NCBI GenBank assembly: GCA_002293665.1
Contig: DBDQ01000026.1
Location: forward strand, 1-31,741
DNA: 31,741 nucleotides
From: Alistipes sp. UBA928
GTDB lineage: Bacteria > Bacteroidota > Bacteroidia > Bacteroidales > Rikenellaceae
Direction: 5' to 3'
Shown here in pieces: positions 15,820-23,639 of the stretch. The translations under genes and the position numbers were made by a program. The notes under the pieces are model-generated. The model was not told where the DNA came from and did no database searches. It saw only the letters and a list, made by a program, of their open reading frames with translations. Within the stretch, counting starts at the first letter, position 1, and the number at the start of each line of letters is the position of its first letter.

Positions 15820-17109
15820 ATGAAAAGTTTCAAACTTCCGGCAACAGCGCTGACCATACTCTGCTGTGCCGCATGCGCCACTCTGGGCGCACAAACCAGG
15901 CCCACGGCCTCTGCTCCGGCGGCGATCCTGAAGGCCGGAACCGCAAAAGTTAACATCACTCCCGAAAATCCGCGCTATCCGGTGCACGACTCGCTGTGGG
16001 CGCGCAGCCTGATCCTCGACGTGGGCGGCGAGCGGATCGCCTTTATCGCCTACGACAATACCAACTACGTCAACGAAGAGCTGATGGCCGCCCTCAAAGC
16101 GAAGCACAATCTCCGTGAGCTCTTTTTCTGTCAGTCGCACACCCACTCGGGTGCATGGGGTGAGGAGGCCCGCACCGAAGCGCTATTTACTCGGGTGCTC
16201 GACGAAGCCGCGGCCGGTATGTTCGAAGCGAAAATCTCTGGCGGATGGCGAACTTTCCCGCAGCTTTCGTTCATGCGCCTCATTGTGCGCGAGAACGGCC
16301 GGGCGAGAGAGTCGTGGTTTGGCGACGACCACTACCGGGCTGTCAATCCCGAGCGCATTCCCCACGGCCCGGTCGATAATTCCGTGGGGGTGATCCGCAT
16401 CGACGATGCCGCGACGGGCTCGCCTCGCGTCGTGGTGATGAACTACGCCTGCCATCCCGACGTGGTGTGGAACAACTTCGAGGTTTCGGCCGACTTCGTG
16501 GGTTACGCGACCGAATATACCGAGCAGGCGTTCGATGGCGCGGTGACGTGTCTGTTCGTGCAGGGAGGCGCGGGCAACCAGGCTCCGCTCTTCAAGGATG
16601 GCGGCCGCGAATCGCCCGACGATCCGCGTCCCGCCAACTACGACCTGATCGAGAGGATGGGCAAGCTCCTCAGCATCGAGGCGGTGAAACTCACACGCGA
16701 ACTTTACCCCAACCCCTATGACGTTCCCTCTCTTAAAGTCCGCACCAGCACCCTCGAGATCGGGCCGCGTTACCCCTCCGACCAGCCAAGGGTGATCTCG
16801 ACCAACGTCGCCGCCGTGCTCATCAACGACCGCTATTCGATCGCCACCTTCCCGGGTGAACCGTTCATAAAGTACCAGATAGACTGGAAGCGCGAGATGG
16901 CGGCGGCGGGAAAGATTCCGTTCTTCTTTGGCTACGCCTGGAACGGCGGCCGGCCGCCCGGATACGTGCCCGACGTGAGGAGCGCCGCGCTGGGCGGATT
17001 CGGCGCCGATCGCGACATAGAGGTAGGTACCGGCGAACGCATAATGACGCGCCTGCTCGAAAATTTCTACTGGCTGGAGGGGCTGTTCACCGACTCACAT
17101 CCCCTTTAG
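15820..17109 (+). CDS. Neutral/alkaline ceramidase-like hydrolase, secreted
   Basis: This 429-residue protein has an N-terminal signal (MKSFKLPATALTILCCAACATLGAQ; cleavage after LGA or lipidation at a Cys are both possible). The family opening AGTAKVNITP is at 39-48. Zinc-binding SHTHSGAW carries H107 and H109, NYACHPD carries H212, and QGGAGNQAP at 248-256 and ATFPGEPF follow. These match the N-terminal catalytic domain of neutral ceramidases, which hydrolyse the N-acyl bond of ceramides. It is shorter than classical 650-residue enzymes and lacks their C-terminal Ig-like domain, as in many bacterial members. Substrates could be host or bacterial sphingolipids or sulfonolipids. Its last 15 bases overlap the convergent secreted-protein gene. 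Confidence 0.87.
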   Translation: MKSFKLPATALTILCCAACATLGAQTRPTASAPAAILKAGTAKVNITPENPRYPVHDSLWARSLILDVGGERIAFIAYDNTNYVNEELMAALKAKHNLRELFFCQSHTHSGAWGEEARTEALFTRVLDEAAAGMFEAKISGGWRTFPQLSFMRLIVRENGRARESWFGDDHYRAVNPERIPHGPVDNSVGVIRIDDAATGSPRVVVMNYACHPDVVWNNFEVSADFVGYATEYTEQAFDGAVTCLFVQGGAGNQAPLFKDGGRESPDDPRPANYDLIERMGKLLSIEAVKLTRELYPNPYDVPSLKVRTSTLEIGPRYPSDQPRVISTNVAAVLINDRYSIATFPGEPFIKYQIDWKREMAAAGKIPFFFGYAWNGGRPPGYVPDVRSAALGGFGADRDIEVGTGERIMTRLLENFYWLEGLFTDSHPL

Positions 17110-17658
17110 CGCGTCGAGGAGTGCTCCGGCCCAATAATTTCTGAGTCCGAATCCGCGCGCCTTTCCGGCGATTCCCTGGCCGTGCAAAACCTCGCGCGAA
17201 GCTATATCGAAGTAGACGACTATAAAAACGCCGTTGTAGGTCGATTTGTCGAGCAGCTCACCTATGATTACGAGGCCCGTTCCCTCACTCTCCCGCAACT
17301 CGTAACGGCGCACCATTTCGGCGACTTCGTCCTTGGAGATGAAGTATTCCGGCGAGGTTGTAACCACCTCAGACGGGTCGATCTCGCTGTTTAGGCGGGT
17401 TGTCGCGGAAATATTCCGAACAACGATGTTCTTCAGGAGGAACTTTCCGGGGTCGTATTTCGGCCACTCGGCGATGACGAGCGAATTGATCCTGCCGAAA
17501 GCGTCCTTGAACTGCGCTCCCGTTTCGGCCGCACCGAACACTTTGGTTCTCGAAAAATCGACACCATAGTAGTTGACGTCGGATTCAATGCCGGGCTGCG
17601 CCGACAGTGTCGCGCACCCAAAGATCGTGATGGCAATGGCGATTATTAATTTTTGCAT
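17095..17658 (-). CDS. Small secreted protein of unknown function
   Basis: This 187-residue protein starts MQKLIIAIAITIFGCATLSAQ, a signal peptide with likely cleavage after SAQ. The mature part begins with NYYGVDFSRTKVFGAAETG and contains a GTGLVIIGELLDKSTYNGVFIVVYFD beta segment and a C-terminal NYWAGALLDALK helix. I recognise no characterised domain; it resembles uncharacterised Bacteroidales exported proteins often found next to genes like the broken one just upstream. It starts 11 bases after that gene, so both were probably one transcript. With the 5' partner disrupted, expression of this gene may be altered. Confidence 0.75.
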   Translation of the reverse strand: MQKLIIAIAITIFGCATLSAQPGIESDVNYYGVDFSRTKVFGAAETGAQFKDAFGRINSLVIAEWPKYDPGKFLLKNIVVRNISATTRLNSEIDPSEVVTTSPEYFISKDEVAEMVRRYELRESEGTGLVIIGELLDKSTYNGVFIVVYFDIASREVLHGQGIAGKARGFGLRNYWAGALLDALKGM

Positions 17659-17669
17659 AACAATATCTC

Positions 17670-18212
17670 TTAAAGTCTAAATTTTTTAATAAGGAACTTG
17701 GCGTATTCGCGCCCGGCCTTAGCATAACACTCCTGGATTCGATACCCGGTTTCGAAATCCAATCCGGAAAAACTGTTGGCCGAGGCGTTTTCAATCAGTA
17801 CGCGGGCGATAACATCGCCCGTCGTGCGATTCATGACGTTAATTTCCAGCGTTATGGAAGCGTTCTGACGCATGATGCCGATGTTGAATCCCGGTTCCGT
17901 AAAATAGGTGTTTATGTGAAACCAGTATTGGGACTGCCCATCGTCGGGGATCAATGTGATTCCGCCGTTTCTGCTGTCGTCGACCATGTATTTGTTAAAC
18001 AGTTCGAAGAATTTGGGCTCAAAGCGCTCCGTCCTGTCATTCGTCCAACTGCATCGCCCTGGCCGGGTTCGTCCTTGTTGTAATCTTCGACTTTTCTGGC
18101 TATGTAATCGGCCTCGCGAAGTTTGCCCACCTGCATGTTGTCGTACGTAAACACGGCCCCGATAGTTGTTTCCGTCGCGATGGGGTCGATACTGCCCGAG
18201 ACAACGTTGATC
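17670..18212 (-). pseudogene. 5'-truncated, frameshifted secreted-protein gene
   Basis: Reading minus strand from about 18212, one frame gives INVVSGSIDPIATETTIGAV, then a segment LREADYIARKVEDYNKDEPGQGD. After a one-base deletion near 18050 the frame changes to WTNDRTERFEPKFFELFNKY and MVDDSRNGGITL, and ends ECYAKAGREYAKFLIKKFRL at 17670. The pattern fits a family of small exported Bacteroidales proteins (KVVSG... EADYxxxKVxDYN... RFEPKFxELFNKY). The signal peptide and start are missing and replaced by an ammonia-lyase fragment in another frame. The downstream piece from ATG 17987 (105 codons) is open but has no signal sequence. I regard the locus as inactive. Confidence 0.8.
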
Positions 18213-18660
18213 CGATCATGGCAAGTGAGAGGTGGGCCAACTGTACGAGATCGCCGCTGGCTCCAACGCTGCCGTGCTGTGGGATAACCGGACAAATGTC
18301 TCTGTTTATGAACTCGGTCAACAGGTCGGTGACGGAGGGATGAACGCCAGAGCGCCCCTGAATGAAGGTCATGTAGCGGGCCAGCATCGCGGCACGAACA
18401 CAGACCGGAGGCAAAGGTTCGCCCGCACCGCACGCATGGGAGCGGATGATGTTGTACTGTATAAGGCATTGAGGCTCCGGTCGTCGATGCGATACTGCGC
18501 CATCGGCCCGAAGCCTGTGTTAATGCCGTATATGACTCTGTCTTTCGAGAACTCCCGCAAAAAGAGATAGCTGGCCTTGACTGTTTTCCTGTCTGTTTGA
18601 GTTGTAGCGATCTTCTTTTTTGTGGAATAAAATCTCTTTTATATCCTGCAAGTTCAACAT
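18213..18660 (-). pseudogene. N-terminal fragment of an aromatic amino acid ammonia-lyase (HAL/PAL family)
   Basis: Starting at an ATG at 18658-18660 (MLNLQDIKEILFHKK) the frame shifts at an A6 run near 18616-18621. It then continues as SYLFLREFSKDRVIYGINTG and FGPMAQYRIDDRSL. A lost base near 18470 moves it to QYNIIRSHACGAGEP, then SGVHPSV and GSVGASGDLVQLAHLSLAMIG. YGINTGFG holds the catalytic tyrosine region and the A-S-G in GASGDL is the MIO-forming triad of histidine/phenylalanine ammonia-lyases. Everything after this point, over half of the enzyme, is missing; the next bases belong to a secreted-protein gene. With two frameshifts and a truncation it cannot make an active enzyme. Confidence 0.85.
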
Positions 18661-18693
18661 GGTGTTACATAAAGCTTTCCGTGAACACGGCCG

Positions 18694-18701
18694 CAAAGGT
18701 A
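18694..18701 (-). promoter_or_regulatory. -7 box surviving upstream of the ammonia-lyase fragment
   Basis: The minus strand reads TACCTTTG, a TAnnTTTG match 33 bases before the fragment's ATG. It may still drive transcription through the chimeric locus into the small secreted gene at 17095-17658. Confidence 0.45.
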
Positions 18702-18854
18702 TGAAAAATGATTGTGATTGGCTGTGTTAATATTTATATCCAAGCTTTCATATCCTCTTTAACGATCGAGATTCCTGCGATTCCGATATTCATCGTATCT
18801 TGAATGGATGATCGGAGCCTCTCCGCCAGAAGTAGCTGTGAGGGCGATTAAACG
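18702..18854. other. Gene-free spacer between pseudogene promoter and terminator
   Basis: Together with the sequence up to the tRNA (18883-18986) this spacer has no gene I can support. Short open frames on both strands here have no recognisable protein sequence. Confidence 0.5.
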
Positions 18855-18882
18855 AAAAAAGCGACCCGAAAGTCGCTTTTTT
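18855..18882. terminator. Bidirectional rho-independent terminator
   Basis: AAAAAAGCGAC and GTCGCTTTTTT form an 11-base perfect inverted repeat around a CCGAAA loop, with a T-run on either strand. On the minus strand it lies about 100 bases after tRNA-Lys and probably ends that transcript. Confidence 0.8.
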
Positions 18883-18986
18883 ACCGTGATTCCGCTGGGG
18901 TCATTAACTTCGCTACGCTCGTTTTCCTCCTCCTTGCGGTGCATAGCCCACGAGTGGTCTCTGCGCCCGCTTCGTTCGTCGGTTCG

Positions 18987-19059
18987 TGATCCAGCTGGGG
19001 CTCGAACCCAGGACCCCATCCTTAAAAGGGATGTGCTCTACCAACTGAGCTACTGAATC
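18987..19059 (-). tRNA. tRNA-Lys, anticodon UUU
   Basis: The minus strand folds as a standard 73-base tRNA. The acceptor GATTCAG pairs with CTGGATC (one G-T pair) and the D arm is GCTC-AGTTGGTA-GAGC. The anticodon stem is CATCC/GGATG with loop CTTTTAA (anticodon TTT), and the T arm is CTGGG-TTCGAGC-CCCAG. The discriminator is A and CCA is not encoded. The anticodon reads AAA and AAG lysine codons. Confidence 0.95.
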
Positions 19060-19155
19060 GTCCGGAAAGCGGGGGATTTCGACAACTGCTGAGGGCAGAT
19101 CCTCCCGATTTCAGGGTGCAAATGTAATTGCTTTTTTTTGTTTGACAAAATAAAA

Positions 19156-19187
19156 TTTGCGTTTGCCGACGACTTGCACTACTTTTG
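19156..19187 (+). promoter_or_regulatory. Bacteroidota promoter of the polyamine/cysteate operon
   Basis: TTTG at 19156-19159 and TACTTTTG at 19180-19187 match the -33 TTTG and -7 TAnnTTTG elements with a 20-base spacer. This is the best-formed promoter in the window, about 43 bases before the chosen ATG at 19231. Confidence 0.75.
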
Positions 19188-19230
19188 CGTGTAATTATAT
19201 CACGTGTCGAACATAATCTCTGATCGAAAA

Positions 19231-20436
19231 ATGTCGAAAGTCATCATCATCGGCGCTGGCGGGGTGGGTACCGTCGTCGCTCACAAGGTTGCCGCAAACC
19301 CCGTTTTCACCGACATCACACTCGCAAGCCGCACTGTTGCCAAAGCCGATGCCATAGCCGTGGCCGTCAATGCCATCCACGGCGAAGGGCGTATAAAAAC
19401 CGCTCCGGTCGACGCCGACAGCGTGCCGCAACTCGTGGCGCTGTTTCGCGTCCACAAGCCCGACATCGTCATCAACGTCGCCCTGCCATATCAGGACCTT
19501 ACCATCATGGACGCGTGCCTCGAGTGCGGCGTGAACTACCTCGACACCGCGAACTACGAGCCCAAGGACGAGGCTAAGTTCGAGTACTCGTGGCAGTGGG
19601 CCTACCACGATCGTTTTAAAGCCGCCGGGCTCACCGCGATCCTCGGCTGCGGGTTCGATCCGGGCGTGAGCGCCATTTTCACGGCCTACGCGGCCAAACA
19701 CCACTTCGACGAGATACAGTACCTCGACATTGTGGACTGTAATGCCGGCAACCACGGAATGGCTTTTGCCACGAACTTCAATCCCGAGATCAATATTCGT
19801 GAGGTTACGCAGCCCGGGCGTTATTGGGAGAACGGGGCATGGGTGACCACGAAGCCACACGAGATACACAAGCCGCTGCACTATCCCGAGATCGGGGCGA
19901 GAGAGTCGTATGTGATCTATCACGAAGAGCTTGAGTCGCTTGTGAAACACTATCCGTCGATCCGCCGGGCGCGTTTCTGGATGACCTTCGGGCAGGAGTA
20001 TCTGACCCACCTGCGCGTGATCCAGAATATCGGCATGGCTCGCATTGACCCGGTGATGTACAACGGGGTGGAGATCGTGCCGATCCAGTTTCTGAAGGCC
20101 GTGCTGCCCGATCCGAAGTCTTTGGGAGAGAACTACACGGGGCTTACCTCGATCGGTTGCCGCATACGCGGGATCAAAGACGGTCGCGAGCGTACATATT
20201 ATATATACAACAACTGCGACCATGAGGCGGCGTATCGCGAAACAGGCACGCAGGCTGTGAGCTACACTACGGGGGTTCCGGCGGCGCTCGGAGCGGCAAT
20301 GTGGGCACGTGGACTGTGGAGTGGGGCAGGGGTGTTCAACGTCGAGCAGTTCGACCCCGATCCATTCCTTGCCGAACTCGGGCCGCAGGGTTTGCCTTGG
20401 GTGGAGAAATTTGATATCGACCTCGAAGTCGACTGA
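19231..20436 (+). CDS. Carboxynorspermidine dehydrogenase (carboxyspermidine dehydrogenase), saccharopine dehydrogenase family
   Basis: This 401-residue protein begins MSKVIIIGAGGVGTVVAHKV, a Rossmann loop GAGGVG at 8-13. ASRTVAKADAIA, INVALPYQDLTIMDACLECGVNYLDTANYEP and LGCGFDPGVSAIF follow, the pattern of the LYS9-like CANSDH family. The enzyme reductively joins aspartate semialdehyde to a diamine (putrescine or diaminopropane) with NADPH, giving carboxyspermidine or carboxynorspermidine. This is the main spermidine route in gut Bacteroidota. ATG 19231 is chosen over one at 19204 because it gives the compact family N-terminus. The decarboxylase gene follows after 8 bases. A saccharopine dehydrogenase role is less likely given that neighbour. 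Confidence 0.93.
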   Translation: MSKVIIIGAGGVGTVVAHKVAANPVFTDITLASRTVAKADAIAVAVNAIHGEGRIKTAPVDADSVPQLVALFRVHKPDIVINVALPYQDLTIMDACLECGVNYLDTANYEPKDEAKFEYSWQWAYHDRFKAAGLTAILGCGFDPGVSAIFTAYAAKHHFDEIQYLDIVDCNAGNHGMAFATNFNPEINIREVTQPGRYWENGAWVTTKPHEIHKPLHYPEIGARESYVIYHEELESLVKHYPSIRRARFWMTFGQEYLTHLRVIQNIGMARIDPVMYNGVEIVPIQFLKAVLPDPKSLGENYTGLTSIGCRIRGIKDGRERTYYIYNNCDHEAAYRETGTQAVSYTTGVPAALGAAMWARGLWSGAGVFNVEQFDPDPFLAELGPQGLPWVEKFDIDLEVD

Positions 20437-20444
20437 TTCTGGCG

Positions 20445-21617
20445 GTGATTGATTTCGAGAAGATACCCTCGCCGTGCTATGTGTTGGACGAGTCGGCTTT
20501 GCGGCGGAACCTTGCTGTGATTGACCGGGTGCGGCGCGAGAGTGGTGCGGAGGTGATCGTTGCGCTGAAGGCGTGTGCGATGTGGAGCATTTTTCCGGAG
20601 TTGGCGCGGCATTCCGACGGGGCGACAGCTTCGTCATTGAACGAGGCGCGGCTCGTGGCCGAGGAGTATGGCTCCCCGGCGCATACTTATGCTCCGGCTT
20701 ATTCGGATGCCGAGTTCGAGGGTATCTTGCGTTATAGCAGTCATATAACTTTTAACTCTCTGACACAGTTCGAGCGGTTCGGCTCAAAAGCGCGAGCCAA
20801 AGGCATCTCCTGCGGCCTGCGCGTAAATCCCGGTTGGTCGCCGGTTGAGACCGACCTTTACAACCCCGCTTTGCCGGGGTCGAGGCTCGGGGTGGAGCGG
20901 CTTGAGGCGCTGCCCGAAGGGATCGAGGGGGTGCATTTCCACGTGCTGTGTGAATCGGGCGCCGGTGATCTGGCACGGGTGTTCGAGGCCGTCGAGGAGC
21001 GTTTCGGGCATATTTTGGACGACGAGCGTCTGAAGTGGCTCAACTGCGGTGGCGGGCATCTTATGACGCGAGAGGGCTACGACGTGGAATTGCTTATCGA
21101 AACGATCAAAAATTTCCGGGCGAAACACCCCGGAATAAGAATAATCCTCGAACCCGGCAGTGCGTTTACCTGGCGCACGGGGTGGCTCGTGTCGACGGTG
21201 GAGGACGTGGTGGAGAGCGGCGGCGTGCGCACTGCCATGCTCGATGTGTCGTTCGCGTGCCACATGCCCGACTGTCTTGAAATGCCCTACAAACCCGCGA
21301 TCGTGGGCGCGCGCGACACGCAGCCCGGCGAACGCGGTTGGCGAATGGGCGGCAGCAGTTGTCTGGCGGGCGATGCGATGGGCGAGTGGACTTTCAGTCG
21401 GAGCGCCGACGGCGGATTTGGCTACGCAGAAAACGAATGCCGGGAACTCAAGGTAGGCGACCGGGTGGTGTTCGAGGACATGATCCACTACACGATGGTC
21501 AAGACCACCATGTTCAACGGCGTTCGCCACCCATCTATCGCTATCCTCGGCGCCGACGGCACACTCCGGATCGTAAAGCGATTTGGTTATGAAGATTACA
21601 AGAACAGAATGAGTTAA
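20445..21617 (+). CDS. nspC: Carboxynorspermidine/carboxyspermidine decarboxylase
   Basis: This 390-residue fold-type III PLP decarboxylase starts at a GTG (VIDFEKIPSPCYVLDESALRRNL), which is the family N-terminus; no ATG fits. The PLP lysine is K42 in VALKACAMWSIF. GLRVNPGWS, GVHFHVLCES, LNCGGGH and RIILEPGSAFTWRTGWL provide the barrel and phosphate-binding parts, and SCLAGDAMGEW holds the C-terminal catalytic cysteine and aspartate. It decarboxylates carboxy(nor)spermidine to (nor)spermidine in the cytoplasm. It is packed between the dehydrogenase (8 bases) and cysteate synthase (9 bases), so all three are probably one transcript. Confidence 0.95.
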   Translation: MIDFEKIPSPCYVLDESALRRNLAVIDRVRRESGAEVIVALKACAMWSIFPELARHSDGATASSLNEARLVAEEYGSPAHTYAPAYSDAEFEGILRYSSHITFNSLTQFERFGSKARAKGISCGLRVNPGWSPVETDLYNPALPGSRLGVERLEALPEGIEGVHFHVLCESGAGDLARVFEAVEERFGHILDDERLKWLNCGGGHLMTREGYDVELLIETIKNFRAKHPGIRIILEPGSAFTWRTGWLVSTVEDVVESGGVRTAMLDVSFACHMPDCLEMPYKPAIVGARDTQPGERGWRMGGSSCLAGDAMGEWTFSRSADGGFGYAENECRELKVGDRVVFEDMIHYTMVKTTMFNGVRHPSIAILGADGTLRIVKRFGYEDYKNRMS

Positions 21618-21626
21618 GAACGAAAT

Positions 21627-22931
21627 ATGGAAAACTTCAAACCCACGGAATACACTCTCGAGTGCGTCGCGACGGGGCGACGGTTCGAGGACACGGGCTG
21701 GATGCTCGAAGACAGGCAGTGTGGCACGCCGTCGCTGGTGAGAGCGATCTACGCGAAAAAACAGATCGACGTCAAGGGCGACGATCACGGGATATATAAA
21801 TTCCACGACTGGCTACCCATCCACCGCATGCTGCACGGGTCGGCCGCGCCGGTCACGTGGAAGAGCAAGGGACTGGCTGCGAAACTCGGCCTCGACAACC
21901 TGTGGATAACATTCAGCGGCTGGAACCCGACCCGCGGAGCGAGAATGACGACCTGCTCGTTCAAGGAGACCGAGGCGTACAGCGTGTGCGCGCGCATCCC
22001 AGAGGGTGAGGAGAGGATACTCGTGGTGGCGAGCGCCGGTAACACTGCACGCGCCTTCGCGAAGGTGTGTTCGGAGAACAACATCCCGCTGCTGCTCAGT
22101 GTACCGGCCGACAACCTCGACGCACTGTGGTTCGAGAAGCCCCTGAACGACTGCGTGAAACTTATAGCGAGCGAAAAGGGGAGCGACTACTTCGATGCGA
22201 TCCATCTGAGCAACCTTGCGCTCAAGTCGCGCCGTTTCTTCGCCGAGGGAGGAGCCAAAAACGTTGCCCGGCGCGACGGCATGGCCACGACAATGCTCTC
22301 GGCCGCAACGACGATCGGTGAAATCCCCGACAGCTATTTTCAGGCCGTGGGGAGCGGCACGGGAGCGATAGCGGCGTGGGAGGCAAACCTGCGCCTGTTG
22401 GAGGACGGACGTTTCGGGACTAAGAAATGCCGCCTCGTGGTGTCGCAGAACGCGCCTTTCGTGCCGATGTACGATGCGTGGAGGGTCGACTCGCGCGTGA
22501 TGCTCGACTACGAGGAGGGACGCGCACGTCGTGACGCCGAGATTATTGACGCCAAGGTGCTGTCGAACCGCCGGCCGCCCTACGGTTTGGCGGGGGGGCT
22601 GTACGACGCGCTCAAAGATACTGGCGGCGAGATAGTGGTGGCAACCAACGCCCAGGCCCGCAAAGCCGCCGCACTGTTCGCCGAGACCGAAGGGGTCGAC
22701 ATTCATCCCGCCGCCGCCGTTGCCACCGCATCGCTCGCCAAGGCCGTGGCCGACGGGAGCATGAGGCGTGACGAGACCGTGATGCTCAACATAACGGGTG
22801 GGGGAGAGGCGCTCTACAAAACGGGCCTCTCCGCCGCAGGAAAAGAGCTCTGGCACCTGAAGCCGTCACACGTCTTCGCCGTCGATGCCACCGTCGAAGA
22901 GGTGGTCGAACGGGTCGAGGCACTTTTTTAA
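21627..22931 (+). CDS. Cysteate synthase (threonine synthase-like PLP enzyme)
   Basis: This 434-residue fold-type II PLP enzyme matches, from memory, the cysteate synthase family first described in Methanosarcina rather than true threonine synthase. Visible are DWLPIHRML (61-69), FSGWNPTRGARMTTCSFKE with the PLP lysine K113, VVASAGNTARAFA (133-145), EGGAKNVARRDGMATTML, YFQAVGSGTGAIAAWEA (phosphate loop) and NRRPPYGLAGGLYDAL. The enzyme replaces the phosphate of O-phosphoserine with sulfite to give L-cysteate. In Alistipes and related Bacteroidota cysteate feeds sulfonolipid (capnine/sulfobacin) synthesis. The acyltransferase that uses cysteate is not in the window. Co-transcription with polyamine genes is unexpected. 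Threonine synthase is the alternative call. Confidence 0.85.
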   Translation: MENFKPTEYTLECVATGRRFEDTGWMLEDRQCGTPSLVRAIYAKKQIDVKGDDHGIYKFHDWLPIHRMLHGSAAPVTWKSKGLAAKLGLDNLWITFSGWNPTRGARMTTCSFKETEAYSVCARIPEGEERILVVASAGNTARAFAKVCSENNIPLLLSVPADNLDALWFEKPLNDCVKLIASEKGSDYFDAIHLSNLALKSRRFFAEGGAKNVARRDGMATTMLSAATTIGEIPDSYFQAVGSGTGAIAAWEANLRLLEDGRFGTKKCRLVVSQNAPFVPMYDAWRVDSRVMLDYEEGRARRDAEIIDAKVLSNRRPPYGLAGGLYDALKDTGGEIVVATNAQARKAAALFAETEGVDIHPAAAVATASLAKAVADGSMRRDETVMLNITGGGEALYKTGLSAAGKELWHLKPSHVFAVDATVEEVVERVEALF

Positions 22932-22974
22932 AAACGTTTAAGGCGCGGTACAGTTTTTCGTCAGATTTGGGTCA

Positions 22975-22982
22975 TAGTTTTG
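22975..22982 (+). promoter_or_regulatory. -7 box of the PepSY-like gene
   Basis: TAGTTTTG matches TAnnTTTG 34 bases before the ATG at 23017. No clear TTTG is found at the -33 position. Confidence 0.5.
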
Positions 22983-23016
22983 TGGCATGATTAATAACTT
23001 TAAAATCTGATATGAC

Positions 23017-23481
23017 ATGAAAAAGCTAATGACTATCGCGGCACTTTTTGCCACCACGGCATCGTTTGCCGCCTGCGACAGAGAGGATGTAATCTCCGAA
23101 TCGCGCCTGCCCAATGAGAGCAGAACTTTCCTCAGAACCCACTTCGGAGACTCAAGCGTGATCAGCGTGGTGCGTGAGATCGACGGCTTCGAAAAGGACT
23201 ACTCGGTCTATCTTCAGAACGGTTTTGAGGTCAATTTCCGCGGCTCGGGCGCGTGGGACGAGGTCGAAGGACACCGTCAGGCCGTGCCCGCGAGCGTGCT
23301 CGGGTTGCTGCCCGCCGGAATCGAAAGCTACGTGGCCGAGAACTATCCCGGACGGCCCATAGTCAACATCAACCGCGAACGTTGGGGTTATGAAATCGAG
23401 ATCGGGCCGATCGAAGGTTCGCGCGGCGATCTTGAACTCGACTTCACCGAGGCCGGTCAGTTCTTCCGCTACGACGATTAA
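23017..23481 (+). CDS. PepSY-like domain lipoprotein
   Basis: This 154-residue protein begins MKKLMTIAALFATTASFAAC, a lipoprotein signal with C20 as lipid site. Two related units follow, starting near LPNESRTFLRTHFGDSSVISV and near LLPAGIESYVAENYPGRPIVNI. Each continues with a YSVYLQNGFEVNF- or YEIEIGPIEG...LELDF-type beta segment, ending FTEAGQFFRYDD. This tandem pattern is typical of the PepSY-like (DUF2874) family of periplasmic or outer membrane-anchored Bacteroidota proteins. Their role is unclear; protease inhibition or envelope-stress roles are suggested for PepSY domains in general. It has its own promoter and is followed by a palindromic element. Confidence 0.85.
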   Translation: MKKLMTIAALFATTASFAACDREDVISESRLPNESRTFLRTHFGDSSVISVVREIDGFEKDYSVYLQNGFEVNFRGSGAWDEVEGHRQAVPASVLGLLPAGIESYVAENYPGRPIVNINRERWGYEIEIGPIEGSRGDLELDFTEAGQFFRYDD

Positions 23482-23502
23482 TCCTCCAGACCGATACCGT
23501 GC

Positions 23503-23583
23503 CCGTCATTGCGAGCACGAAGTGCGAAGCAATCCAGCCTCCCGGGGCTGGATTGCTCTTTCTGTCCGCCTTCGCAACGACGG
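23503..23583. repeat. Interspersed palindromic element (CGTCATTGCGAG type)
   Basis: The element opens CCGTCATTGCGAGCACGAAG, continues with GCAATCCAG and GCTGGATTGC around a short CTCCCGGG centre, and ends CGCAACGACGG. The two ends and the two inner arms are inverted copies, making an imperfect palindrome of about 81 bases. Similar CGTCATTGCGAG...GCAATCC elements are scattered in many bacterial genomes. It has no coding capacity and may act as a transcript end for the PepSY-like gene. Confidence 0.8.
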
Positions 23584-23607
23584 GGCGGCGGATTCGAAAA
23601 AAATCGC

Positions 23608-23615
23608 TATCTTTA
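23608..23615 (+). promoter_or_regulatory. Probable -7 box of the nucleoside phosphorylase gene
   Basis: TATCTTTA differs from TAnnTTTG only in the last base and lies 24 bases before the ATG at 23640. Confidence 0.35.
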
Positions 23616-23639
23616 CACTTTGATAAATCTGTGACGGAT

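Noticed and set aside
19231..20436. Saccharopine dehydrogenase of lysine metabolism
   Set aside because: The gene directly behind it is carboxynorspermidine decarboxylase, and the sequence fits the carboxynorspermidine dehydrogenase branch.
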